Translations under genes and position numbers: made by a program | From: Bradyrhizobium sp. Ash2021 | GTDB lineage: Bacteria; Pseudomonadota; Alphaproteobacteria; Rhizobiales; Xanthobacteraceae | Assembly: GCF_031202265.1 (NCBI RefSeq) | Contig: NZ_CP100604.1 | Coordinates: 6,740,501 to 6,804,500 of the forward strand | Direction of reading: 5' to 3' | DNA: 64,000 bases | The notes under the pieces: generated by a model | Told to the model about the DNA's origin: nothing | The model's database searches: none | Seen by the model: only the letters and a program-made list of their open reading frames with translations | Shown: one piece after another, positions 9,566-17,769 of the stretch | Layout: the number at the start of each line of letters is the position of its first letter | Position numbering within the stretch: the first letter of the stretch is position 1

Positions 9566-10276
9566 ATGCGTAGTTATAAACCATTGATTTTCTATATGTC
9601 GGCCGTCCTGCTTCTGTCGTTGGCGTATTTTGCATCGCCTATCTCCAGAGAAGTTGTTTGGCAGCTGTTTCCGGGCTTTGAAGCAATGGCCCACGCAAAC
9701 CTACTCGTCACCGCGCTGATGTTTTTGGTCACATCCGCCGTCCTTGCGTTTCTGGCCTTTCCCTCCATGCCAATGATTTGCATGGCGGCGGGTTTTTACA
9801 TGGATGGGTTTGAAGGAGGCGCCGCTGTGCTGCTCGGCAGCGCCTTTGGCGGTTTGAGCGCGTTTCTATTTTATCGAAAGCACATTCAACGTCCCAGTGC
9901 TCAATTAAATGAACAATCCGGCGTGAAGATTTGGCTGACCTTGCTCGGATTGCGCCTCTCGCCGCTCGTGCCCGCGCCACTGGTGAATTTCTTTGCCGCA
10001 ATCTTCGATGTCTCCCCCCTTCAGTATTTGACGACCAGTGTGTTGGGCAATGCGCCACTCGTCCTGTTCTATGCACAAGTAGGACAGCAAGGGCATCACT
10101 TCTTGTCCGGCGAAACTCCGCATTGGCAGCAATTTTCAGGATACTTGATCATATTAACCCTAAGCTCCCTGCTGAGCGCGATGGGCCCCTGGAGGTCGCT
10201 GTTGAACGAGCTCAAGCTGCTGAAAGGTTCATCCGGATCAAGTACACTTTCGCTACACTCAGCATCTGGTATGTAA
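9566..10276 (+). CDS. VTT-domain (TVP38/TMEM64, DedA-like) membrane protein
   Basis: A 236-residue integral membrane protein with about five or six hydrophobic spans (near residues 7-25, 45-65, 68-95, 115-150, 155-172 and 190-210). The segment LRLSPLVPAPLVNFFAAIF matches the re-entrant core of the SNARE-associated/VTT family, whose members are thought to act as lipid scramblases or transporters. It starts four bases after the PLP-enzyme stop and is surely cotranscribed. The pairing hints at a cell-envelope function for both. Distinguishing TVP38 from DedA proper is not possible by eye. Confidence 0.7.
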   Translation: MRSYKPLIFYMSAVLLLSLAYFASPISREVVWQLFPGFEAMAHANLLVTALMFLVTSAVLAFLAFPSMPMICMAAGFYMDGFEGGAAVLLGSAFGGLSAFLFYRKHIQRPSAQLNEQSGVKIWLTLLGLRLSPLVPAPLVNFFAAIFDVSPLQYLTTSVLGNAPLVLFYAQVGQQGHHFLSGETPHWQQFSGYLIILTLSSLLSAMGPWRSLLNELKLLKGSSGSSTLSLHSASGM

Positions 10277-10400
10277 TCTTTTACCTTTAAACAGGGATTT
10301 TCCGAAAATTGGATTCCACTTTATTGTATTCCGCCATCCTTTCTTAAGTTCAGACTTGTAGGTTCCAGGCGCTACCAACATAAAAGCAAGGTGCGCCTCG

Positions 10401-11294
10401 ATGCTCTCGAAACGTATCGTCCTTGGGTCGCTCAGCGGCGCCATGGCCTTTCTGTTCGTGACCTCAAGCTGGGCAGCTGATCTTGCAGAGATCAAGCAGC
10501 GCGGCGAAATTCGCCATATCGGCATTCGCTACGCCAATTTCGTCACCGGCGCGGGCGACGGTTTAGACGTCGAACTGATGCAGGGTTTCGCCAAACGAAT
10601 TGGCGTGTCCTACAAGCTCGTCTACTCCGATTTTTATTCGGTGATCCGTGACCTGCTCGGCAAGGATGTAGTGCGCAAAGACGGCGAAGTCACGCTGACA
10701 GGCGACTATCCAGTCAAGGGTGATGTGATATCGACCGGATTCACCATGCTGCCGTGGCGCGAGGCGATCCTTCTGTATTCAGATCCGGTTCTTCCGTCCC
10801 AGGTTCTGCTGGTGGCACCGGCCGAGTCCGAACTCCAGCCGATTGAGGACGGCGTCGATCTCGCGGCGGATATCGCCAATACCCGGAAGGCCATCGGATC
10901 AAGGAGCGTGCTCGTCATGGAGCGCACCTGTCTCGATCCGACCAATTACGGCCTGGTCAATGTCGGTCTTGACTTGAAGTCCTACAACAAGAGCGCCAAC
11001 CTAAATGAGATGGTTCCGGCCATGCTCAACAAGGAAGCCGAACTCACGCTGCTTGACGTGCCGGACGCCATTCTCGATTTGCGCAAATGGGCCGGCAGGA
11101 TCAAGATTCTGGGGCCGATTTCCGGCCGGCAGATGTTGGCAACCGCCTTTCCCAAGGACGCGCCGGCCCTGCGCGACGAGTTCAACGCCTATCTGAGCGA
11201 CATCAAGGCCTCTGGTGTCTATGACCGACTCGTAGACAAATACTATCCCGGCATCCGCCGATTTTTCCCGGAATTTTTCGCGAAGACAGATTGA
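10401..11294 (+). CDS. Periplasmic solute-binding protein (family 3 type)
   Basis: A 297-residue exported binding protein. Residues 1-25 (MLSKRIVLGSLSGAMAFLFV..SWA) form a Sec signal peptide. The mature part starts DLAEIKQRGEIRHIGIRYAN, the typical opening of family 3 amino-acid-type solute-binding proteins, and ends with DRLVDKYYPG. There is no permease or ATPase nearby. Instead its stop overlaps the start of a membrane-anchored GGDEF-EAL sensor (TGATG), so it more likely feeds ligand information to that sensor than transport. Ligand unknown. Confidence 0.8.
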   Translation: MLSKRIVLGSLSGAMAFLFVTSSWAADLAEIKQRGEIRHIGIRYANFVTGAGDGLDVELMQGFAKRIGVSYKLVYSDFYSVIRDLLGKDVVRKDGEVTLTGDYPVKGDVISTGFTMLPWREAILLYSDPVLPSQVLLVAPAESELQPIEDGVDLAADIANTRKAIGSRSVLVMERTCLDPTNYGLVNVGLDLKSYNKSANLNEMVPAMLNKEAELTLLDVPDAILDLRKWAGRIKILGPISGRQMLATAFPKDAPALRDEFNAYLSDIKASGVYDRLVDKYYPGIRRFFPEFFAKTD

Positions 11295-14125
11295 TGCAGT
11301 CTTCGCTGATCAGATTTAGTCGATCTCTAGCTCCGCATTGGCTCTCGATCGCAGCAGGGGCCTTTCTGCTGTCGATGTTCTTCCTGATCGGCAATCTTTA
11401 TTCGTCGCAGATGGAATTGCGGCACAACGCCGATGCGCGTCTGGTTTCAATCGGTGAAGCACGCGCCGCCGAGATCAGTGACTTTTTAAGCGAGCGCCGG
11501 CAAGCCGCCGTGCGGCTTGCCGGCGGCGAGGACATCGCCAATTATTTCAGCAATCTCGATCTCGGAATGTCCGTCAGATATGGGCTCTTCGCCAATCTGG
11601 CCGCAATCGAGCGCCGCTTTCAGGCGACCCTGGACGAGGAGAAATATCAGGGGCAACTCGCCTATCTGCGGTTGGCTTTTTTCGACCGCAACGGCATAGC
11701 TCAAGTTGATGTAGGCGCCTCCAGCGCGCCAACACTTTCACCGACGGGTAACCCGGCCGAGCCGAGCATTCAGATCGATCAGAAGCGCCGCCTGATTGTG
11801 GCGAGCGCGCCGGTGCTGCAGAAGGGCACGATGAGGGGAGCGGTGGAGACCGTGAGCAGCCTTAATCTGCTTGCATCGCTGGTGTCTACCAACGACCTCG
11901 GACAGCCGAAGGAATTCCTGCTGGGAGACGACGGCGACGTGCTGCTGCCGGTCGAATGGGAGCGCTCACCCATTGTCGCCCACGGCCGCGCGCTGGCTGC
12001 CCTTCAATCCGGCCGTATCCAGGCCCTGTCAAATCTCGAGGCTCCCGAACTGAAGGGATATCTCGCTCTGCGCTCGCCGATTGGAGGCACACGGCTTTCC
12101 GTCCTGCGGCTGGCGAGCGAGGATGAGCTTTACGGCAATACGCTTTCGCCCGTCTCCGTGTTTTATATTGGCCTTTTCGCCATCATACTGTTCGGATTGG
12201 CCATCGGCTTCGAGCGAATGCGTCAGAATGCGGCGCGGCTGCAAATCAAGTTCATCGAATCCAATAGCCATAGAGCCGAGCTGGCCGAACATAACCTCGC
12301 ACTCTCGCAAGAGATCAAGCGTCGCGAAGCTATTGAGACCGATCTGCAGCGGCAGAGCGAAGCGCTGGACAAGACGAATGCTGAACTGCGCATAGCCGCC
12401 GCCGCGTTTAATGCTCAGGAAGGCATGATCGTCACCGATACCAAAGGGGTGATCCTGAGTGCCAACCGCGCCTTCGTCAGCTTGACCGGCTATACGATGG
12501 AAGAATTGGTTGGACAAACGGCGCGCCTGTTCCGGGCGCATCGCCGCGATGCCGAGTTCTACCAGAGAATGTGGAATTCTGTTAAAAGTACCGGCGGCTG
12601 GCAAGGCGACATGAGCCTCAGGACCAAGAGCGGAGAACATTGCGCGCGCTGGCTCACCATATCCGCCGTAAAAAACGAGGCGGGCGAAGTTACCAATTAC
12701 ATCGGCTCTTATTATGATATTTCCAAACTCAAGCACGCCGAGGAAAAGATCCAGGAACTGGCCTTTTTCGACCAGCTCACAGGTCTGCCCAACCGCGTCC
12801 TGCTGATCGACCGCGTGCGTCAGGCACTCAACGCCAATACTCGCAACAAATCCTTCGGCGCTCTGCTCTTCATCGATCTCGACAATTTCAAGACGCTGAA
12901 CGACTCGCTTGGGCACGACGTGGGCGATCAGTTGCTGAAAAAGGTGGCTCAGCGCATCTCCCATTGTGTTCGGGCGGACGACACGGTTGCCCGCTTCGGC
13001 GGCGATGAATTTGTCGTTCTTCTCGCCAATCTCGGTACGCAGAAGGCAAAAGCCGCTGCGTTGCAAGCCGAGGCGATTGGAGAAAAAATTCTCTCTGCCT
13101 TCGTTGAGACTTTTCAGCTCGATCCGTATGAATATCCCTGTACACCCAGCGTCGGCGTGACTTTGTTTTCGCCCGAGGACCGCAACGTCGATGAATTGCT
13201 AAAGCGGGCAGATCTGGCGATGTATGACGCAAAAACCGCGGGCCGAAACGGCCTCCGGTTCTTCGACCCTGTCATGCAGACTATGATTTCAGCGCGCGCT
13301 TCCCTCGAGGCCGATCTGCGAGAAGATCTCAAAAAGGAAAGACTCCTGCTGCATTATCAGCCGCAGGTCGATCATGAAGGAAGGTTGCTGGGGGCGGAGG
13401 CGCTGGCGCGCTGGCCGCATGCGGAGAGAGGCTTGGTTTCTCCGAGCGAATTTATTCCGGTCGCGGAAAGCGCAGGTCTAATTCTCCCGCTCGGCGCCTC
13501 GATGCTGAAAATCGCCTGCCGTCAATTGGCCCGCTGGTCTGCCGATCCAGCAACCGAGCATCTGACTGTCGCGATCAATGTCAGCGCCCTGCAGATGCGT
13601 CAGAAGAATTTTGTCGAACAGGTCCGCGCGATCATCGAGCAAACCGGCGCCGATCCCCATCGCCTCAAAATCGAACTCACGGAAACCACATTGGTCAGCA
13701 ATGTCGACGACGTGATCGCCAAGATGGATAAATTGAAGGCGATCGGGATCGGCTTCAGCCTCGACGATTTCGGAACCGGCTATTCATCCCTTTCATACCT
13801 GAAGCGGCTGCCGCTCGATCAGCTCAAGATTGATCGTAGTTTCGTCAAGGATATTCTTGTCGATCCCAACGACGCCGCCATAGCCCAACTGATCATCGCG
13901 CTTAGCAAGAGCCTGGGCCTTTCCGTCATCGCCGAAGGTGTCGAAACGGATGAGCAATATGCCTTCCTGGCGAGCCAAGGACAGCTCAATTACCAAGGCT
14001 ATTTGTTCGGTCGCCCCCTGCCGCCGGAAGATTTCGAGAGGTTCGCCCGAGCTTTCTCGCCGCGTCGCAGTTCGAGGCAGGAACGCCTTTTTGTCGATCG
14101 GGATGTTCGCATGAAGCGTCTTTAG
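11294..14125 (+). CDS. Membrane PAS-GGDEF-EAL c-di-GMP signalling protein
   Basis: A 943-residue sensor. A first membrane span lies at about residues 15-37 and a second near 288-308, enclosing a periplasmic domain of ~250 residues. A coiled segment and a PAS domain (about 365-480, VTDTKGVILSANRAFVSLTG) follow, then a GGDEF domain with intact GGDEF near residue 569 and an EAL domain with intact EAL near residue 700 (also DDFGTGYSSLSYLK). Both diguanylate cyclase and phosphodiesterase signatures are present, so either activity is possible. ATG 11294 is preferred over TTG 11291 because it overlaps the stop of the binding-protein gene. The pair probably converts a periplasmic ligand into a c-di-GMP change. 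Confidence 0.9.
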   Translation: MQSSLIRFSRSLAPHWLSIAAGAFLLSMFFLIGNLYSSQMELRHNADARLVSIGEARAAEISDFLSERRQAAVRLAGGEDIANYFSNLDLGMSVRYGLFANLAAIERRFQATLDEEKYQGQLAYLRLAFFDRNGIAQVDVGASSAPTLSPTGNPAEPSIQIDQKRRLIVASAPVLQKGTMRGAVETVSSLNLLASLVSTNDLGQPKEFLLGDDGDVLLPVEWERSPIVAHGRALAALQSGRIQALSNLEAPELKGYLALRSPIGGTRLSVLRLASEDELYGNTLSPVSVFYIGLFAIILFGLAIGFERMRQNAARLQIKFIESNSHRAELAEHNLALSQEIKRREAIETDLQRQSEALDKTNAELRIAAAAFNAQEGMIVTDTKGVILSANRAFVSLTGYTMEELVGQTARLFRAHRRDAEFYQRMWNSVKSTGGWQGDMSLRTKSGEHCARWLTISAVKNEAGEVTNYIGSYYDISKLKHAEEKIQELAFFDQLTGLPNRVLLIDRVRQALNANTRNKSFGALLFIDLDNFKTLNDSLGHDVGDQLLKKVAQRISHCVRADDTVARFGGDEFVVLLANLGTQKAKAAALQAEAIGEKILSAFVETFQLDPYEYPCTPSVGVTLFSPEDRNVDELLKRADLAMYDAKTAGRNGLRFFDPVMQTMISARASLEADLREDLKKERLLLHYQPQVDHEGRLLGAEALARWPHAERGLVSPSEFIPVAESAGLILPLGASMLKIACRQLARWSADPATEHLTVAINVSALQMRQKNFVEQVRAIIEQTGADPHRLKIELTETTLVSNVDDVIAKMDKLKAIGIGFSLDDFGTGYSSLSYLKRLPLDQLKIDRSFVKDILVDPNDAAIAQLIIALSKSLGLSVIAEGVETDEQYAFLASQGQLNYQGYLFGRPLPPEDFERFARAFSPRRSSRQERLFVDRDVRMKRL

Positions 14126-14744
14126 AAGAGCTCCACTAGCTTGGAGTCTCTAGCCGGGCGAGATCTTCCACTTAAATCGGGCGTCACAAAATTAAAGTGT
14201 GTCCTGAACAAGCGTCTGCTTGTGCCATCAGCGTTGCGTTGGATGGTCGGTTGAAGGGCACGTCCGCATTGCCTCCTAAAAGCGGGACATCAAAGAGCTG
14301 CGGCACGAGATGTCCGCTACTGCTAATTTCAAACCTTTTGGCGAGTACGCAAAGTCTGCTTTGAACCCGTAAGCAGCGACGTCAGCACATCGAGGACACG
14401 GGAGACCGGATACACCTGCCAGCCCTAGCGCGCAGTGGATTTATTCTCCGGTCTCCAAGGAGCGTCTCCAGAAAACGGGAGTTTTCCTTGAATCGGCTGG
14501 AGACCTTTGGGAATTATCGGCCCAAAAAGTTCGATCATCGGTCTCTAGAGACTTCTCGAGATGAGAAAGTCCTCCGTGAAATATCCCGAAGCGATTGATT
14601 GGCAATGGAAATTGCGGGGATTGCTGTGATTGGATTTGCCAGCAATCGTAGCTGCTGCGTCGATTTTCTTGCAAATTCGTGTTGAGGATTCCCTCGAATC
14701 TGAAGCTGTGATTCTCTACCGATCATGTGATCGGAGGGGATTCG
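14126..14744. other. Intergenic stretch with repeats before an IS
   Basis: No protein-like frame. It contains a dispersed palindrome (14258-14291), a GTCTCC...AACGGGAGTTTTCC...GGAGACC segment (14449-14516) that resembles 7660-7740, and probably the left end of the following IS (GAGGATTCCCTCGAATC near 14683). Confidence 0.5.
14258..14291. repeat. Dispersed short palindrome
   Basis: GCACGTCCGCATTGCCTCCTAAAAGCGGGACATC is an imperfect palindrome (GTCCGC ... GCGGGAC) of the same type as the copies at 20135, 23991, 31245, 33716, 48493, 52903 and 57387. Confidence 0.45.
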
Positions 14745-15541
14745 ATGCGGCCACGGGAGCGGCGGGAAAGCGGCGAGCAGGATCTGTTTCGTTCGCGGCT
14801 GGACCAGGTCATCAACATGGATCACGCGCTGGCGAAGCTGGCGCGGACGATCGACTGGGGATTTCTGGAAGAGAAGTTCGGGGCGGTTTACGCCGACGGC
14901 TCCGGCCGGCCGCCGCTGCCGACCCGGCTGATGGCGGGGCTGGCGATTCTCAAACACACCTACAACCTCAGCGACGAAGTGGTGTGCGAGCAGTGGATCG
15001 AGAACCCGTATTACCAGTACTTTTGCGGCGAGGAGTTTTTCCAGCACCGGCTGCCGCTCGATCGCTCCTCGATGACCCACTGGCGCAACCGCATGGGAGA
15101 GGAGCGGCTGCAAGCGCTGTTGCAGGAGAGCCTGGCGGTAGCGACGCGAACCGGCGCGATGAAGCCTTCGGAACTCTCGCGCGTCATTGTCGACACCACG
15201 GTGCAGCCGAAGAACGTTGCCTTCCCGACTGACGCCAAGCTGTTGAACCGGGCCCGTGAGAAGCTGGCGACGCTGGCCAAAAAGCTGGGCGTGGAGCTCC
15301 GGCAGTCCTACACGCGGGTCGGCAAGTCCGCGCTGATCCAGCATCAGCGTTACGCCCATGCCAAGCAGTTCAAGCGCGCCAACCGGGCTCTGCGCACGCT
15401 CAAGACCTATCTGGGCCGCGTCATCCGCGACATTGCCCGCAAGATCGACGGCGACCATGGGCTCGAGGGCAGCTTCGCTCACCTGCTCAGCCTTTGCCGG
15501 CGGGTGCGCGAGCAGGAACGCGGGCAGCGCGGCGCCAAGGT
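14745..15541 (+). pseudogene. IS5-type transposase, 3' end lost
   Basis: From MRPRERRESGEQDLFRSRLD the frame encodes an IS5-family transposase: DUF772-like N-terminal domain (LPTRLMAGLAILKHTYNLSD), then the first catalytic aspartate in VIVDTTVQPK. The usual continuation after QRGAKV is missing. At about 15541 the sequence becomes the antisense of an IS256 transposase, and the open frame runs on into that foreign sequence until 15656. The remaining DDE residues are therefore absent and the enzyme cannot work. GGAGGGGA precedes the start. Confidence 0.8.
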
Positions 15542-16566
15542 GAACAAACGGTCGCCTGCTTCCTCCAGGGTGTCGGCAACGGCACGATGCTTCAGCCGCC
15601 ACTTTCGAATGAAGGCCTTGCGGCGAGCCGCGATTTCCTCGGGGGTCGTCGCATAGATCATGTCATTGTAGTCCGTGGTGATCTCGTCGTGCAGGCGCTG
15701 GGGAGCATGGGCGAGACGATTTCTATGCTTGTGGAGCGTGCAGCGCTGCACCGGCAAGCCGTCCCAGACCGAGGCAATGGCCTTGTCGAGCCCCGGCGCG
15801 CCATCGACGATGAGGAACTCGGGACGCGGCAGCCCGCGTTTGACGAGATCGCCGAGCACCGTACGCCAAGCCTCGGCGCTTTCACCGCCCATGCTCCAAA
15901 TCGCGAGCAGCACTTTTTGGCCATCTGCACGCACGCCGAGGACAACGAGCAGCGAGATCGAGGTCGCCTTGCGGTCGAGCCGCACCCGAACGACGGTGCC
16001 GTCGAGGATCAGGCGCACGATCGGCTCTCCAGCCAGCGAGCGGCTGTTCCAGGCATCCCAGTCGCTTTTGACCTTGCGCCACGTCCGGCTCACCGCGTCT
16101 TTGCCGACCGTCGCGCCGAACAGGGCCGCCAACGCGCGGCGCACCCGCCTGGCATTGGTGCCGGCGAGATAGCTGCTCGCGATCAGCGTATCGGCGGCAA
16201 GCGTGCGCCGCTGATAGCCCGCAGCGCCTGGCTCTTCCATTCCGTCGTCCTGCCCTCGGGCGTGGTCAGCCGGGCGCGCGGCACCGCGATCTCGATCGGC
16301 CCGAACGTGCCCGTCAGCGACCGCGTCCGGCTGCCGTGACGGTGGCCCGTAACGCCGGCTCTTGCTTGATTGCCGGCTATCTTGCTTCGTTCGTAACGCG
16401 GCCGCGCCAGGGCGGCATCAAGCGCGTCGCGGATCAGCTCTTCGATGAACTGCCGAGACCGAACCCGCACCTCGCTCTCGATCGGGTCAAACCAGTTGTC
16501 GAAAAGATCAACAGCCAGCTCAGTCGCAGGCTGCAAGGAAACGGGCTTCGTGGTAAGCTTGTTCAT
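15541..16566 (-). pseudogene. IS256-family transposase, truncated and frameshifted
   Basis: The N-terminal part begins MNKLTTKPVSLQPATELAVD at 16566 and runs to WKSQALRA near 16215. There the frame shifts and continues as YQRRTLAADTLIASSYLAGT to DTLEEAGDRLF. Catalytic aspartates are visible in LILDGTVVRV and FLIVDGAPGL, but the C-terminal part with the last acidic residue (the region normally ending in RTTNAIER) is cut off at the junction with the IS5-type gene at about 15541. It is dead by both truncation and frameshift. Confidence 0.85.
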
Positions 16567-16690
16567 GGCGTAGTCTCTAGTCCGACGCTTCAACGCCGGA
16601 TGATTCGAGGTTGATCACCCCGGAGACTACGCCAACCTCAATTCCTACCAACTCCGCGACGGCACCCAGCGGGCTGAAGGCGACGGTCAA

Positions 16691-16870
16691 ATGAATGCGG
16701 AGCGGCTGCGGGAGTTAGAAGAAATCGCAGCAAAGCTGTTGGCGCTTGCTCGTGAACTTCCGCCGGGCGAGGAGCGACACAAGGCTTTTCAGCAGATCGG
16801 AAGCTTTCAGACCCGCATAGACACGCTGAAAGATATTGTTCCGCGCGGGCAAAAGGCGAGAGGAAAGTAG
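16691..16870 (+). CDS. 59-residue charged helical protein, function unknown
   Basis: MNAERLRELEEIAAKLLALA to RGQKARGK, a short amphipathic helical protein of a type I recall as frequent in Bradyrhizobium accessory DNA. Codon use is protein-like and it ends two bases before the start of the exported protein at 16873, suggesting one message. It begins ~80 bases after the IS256 end. No domain recognised. Confidence 0.6.
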   Translation: MNAERLRELEEIAAKLLALARELPPGEERHKAFQQIGSFQTRIDTLKDIVPRGQKARGK

Positions 16871-16872
16871 CT

Positions 16873-17133
16873 ATGCGGGCGTTCCTGGTTCTCTTCACGG
16901 TCTGCTTTGCGGCGACCGCATTCGCTCAAACTCCACCGCCCAAACCCGGCAACAAGCCGCCGGCCCAGGTAAAGCCGAAAGAGCCAATGGGCTGCAAGTT
17001 CGTCGGGACGGTTAAAGGGACCAAGCTTTGGGCCGGCGACTGCGCGAACGCGGCGGAACTTAGAGGCGCCGCGCCAACGACCGAAACCACCCCGCCCGCC
17101 CCAGGCGCGATCCCAACTGGTCAAAAAGAGTAA
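16873..17133 (+). CDS. Small exported proline-rich protein
   Basis: An 86-residue protein with a Sec signal peptide (MRAFLVLFTVCFAATAFA, cleavage after AFA). The mature part is rich in proline (TPPPKPGNKPPAQVKPKEP) and contains two cysteines (GCKF and DCAN) that could form a disulfide in the periplasm. It directly follows the 59-residue gene. No known family; presumably periplasmic. Confidence 0.65.
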   Translation: MRAFLVLFTVCFAATAFAQTPPPKPGNKPPAQVKPKEPMGCKFVGTVKGTKLWAGDCANAAELRGAAPTTETTPPAPGAIPTGQKE

Positions 17134-17220
17134 AGTGGCAAAGCCCTCACGGCTGCTTCCCGAGCCTAGCTCTACCCGCTAGTCACCGAGTTGGATGCAG
17201 TGCGGCAGTCGGATTGCGTT

Positions 17221-17244
17221 AAAAATCCATCCCCTTTCGGGGTG
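17221..17244 (-). terminator. Likely intrinsic terminator
   Basis: On the minus strand CCCC-GAAA-GGGG followed by ATGGATTTTT lies 18 bases past the stop of the minus-strand zinc-ribbon reading frame. Short stem with a stable tetraloop and a T run. Confidence 0.4.
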
Positions 17245-17261
17245 CTTCGGCGCGCAGATGC

Positions 17262-17441
17262 CTATTTGGGTGTGACCCACTGGCCATCACGGAAATCGAG
17301 ACCTTCCTCAATCTCGGACGTCTCATCGTCCGTTAGCATTCGTCCGCAGCAATGGCGCGTGAGGGTTCTAGCGATCTCAATACCAGAGGCTCAAGCTCCG
17401 AAAGTGGTGGCCGGCACGCCGCCGCAAACCTTGCACCGCAT
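17262..17441 (-). pseudogene. Small zinc-ribbon protein with an in-frame TGA
   Basis: From ATG 17441 the frame reads MRCKVCGGVPATTFGA, a TGA, then ASGIEIARTLTRHCCGRMLT and ..DFRDGQWVTPK before TAG. The two halves are in one frame and together give a compact protein with CxxC and HCC metal-type motifs. The simplest reading is a tryptophan codon mutated to TGA. No gene before or after suggests selenocysteine use. Function unknown. Confidence 0.5.
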
Positions 17442-17516
17442 GACCCTCAGCCCGGAGCCCGGCACTGGTTCTATGGCCTCGAGGACATGATCGTATTGTG
17501 TGCGTTTTGCTGATCG

Positions 17517-17735
17517 TCATGAACGGCCTTCCTGTTGCTTGAAAACCCGCTGCACGACGCTCGTACCAATGCCAAGTTTTCGGCCGATCTTGAGGATGCC
17601 ATCACCGTTGGCCCTGAGTGTTAATCGGCCTAGGGTCCCGACGCCGATCGGCGAGCTGAAGCTATTGATCTGCCTAGCGGCGAAGGGGCGCATTGCCTCA
17701 TCAATAATGTTACCGGAGAACTGACCGTCAGGATT
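17517..17735 (-). pseudogene. Serine recombinase C-terminal remnant
   Basis: The minus-strand frame ends LRANGDGILKIGRKLGIGTS VVQRVFKQQEGRS. The GxGILKIGRxLGIGTxxVQRV segment is the helix-turn-helix C-terminus typical of resolvase/invertase-type serine recombinases. The catalytic domain is absent; the preceding residues are not recombinase-like and the ISNCY-type element starts right after. Boundary on the right is approximate. Confidence 0.45.
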
Positions 17736-17769
17736 AGGGCGGCGATACCGAATCGGATCGGTGTCGCCG

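Noticed and set aside
14535..15602. 355-residue minus-strand open frame
   Set aside because: Antisense to the IS5-type transposase.
17391..17393. Selenocysteine codon in the zinc-ribbon frame
   Set aside because: No SECIS-like hairpin is evident after the TGA and no selenocysteine genes are near; a mutated Trp codon is simpler.
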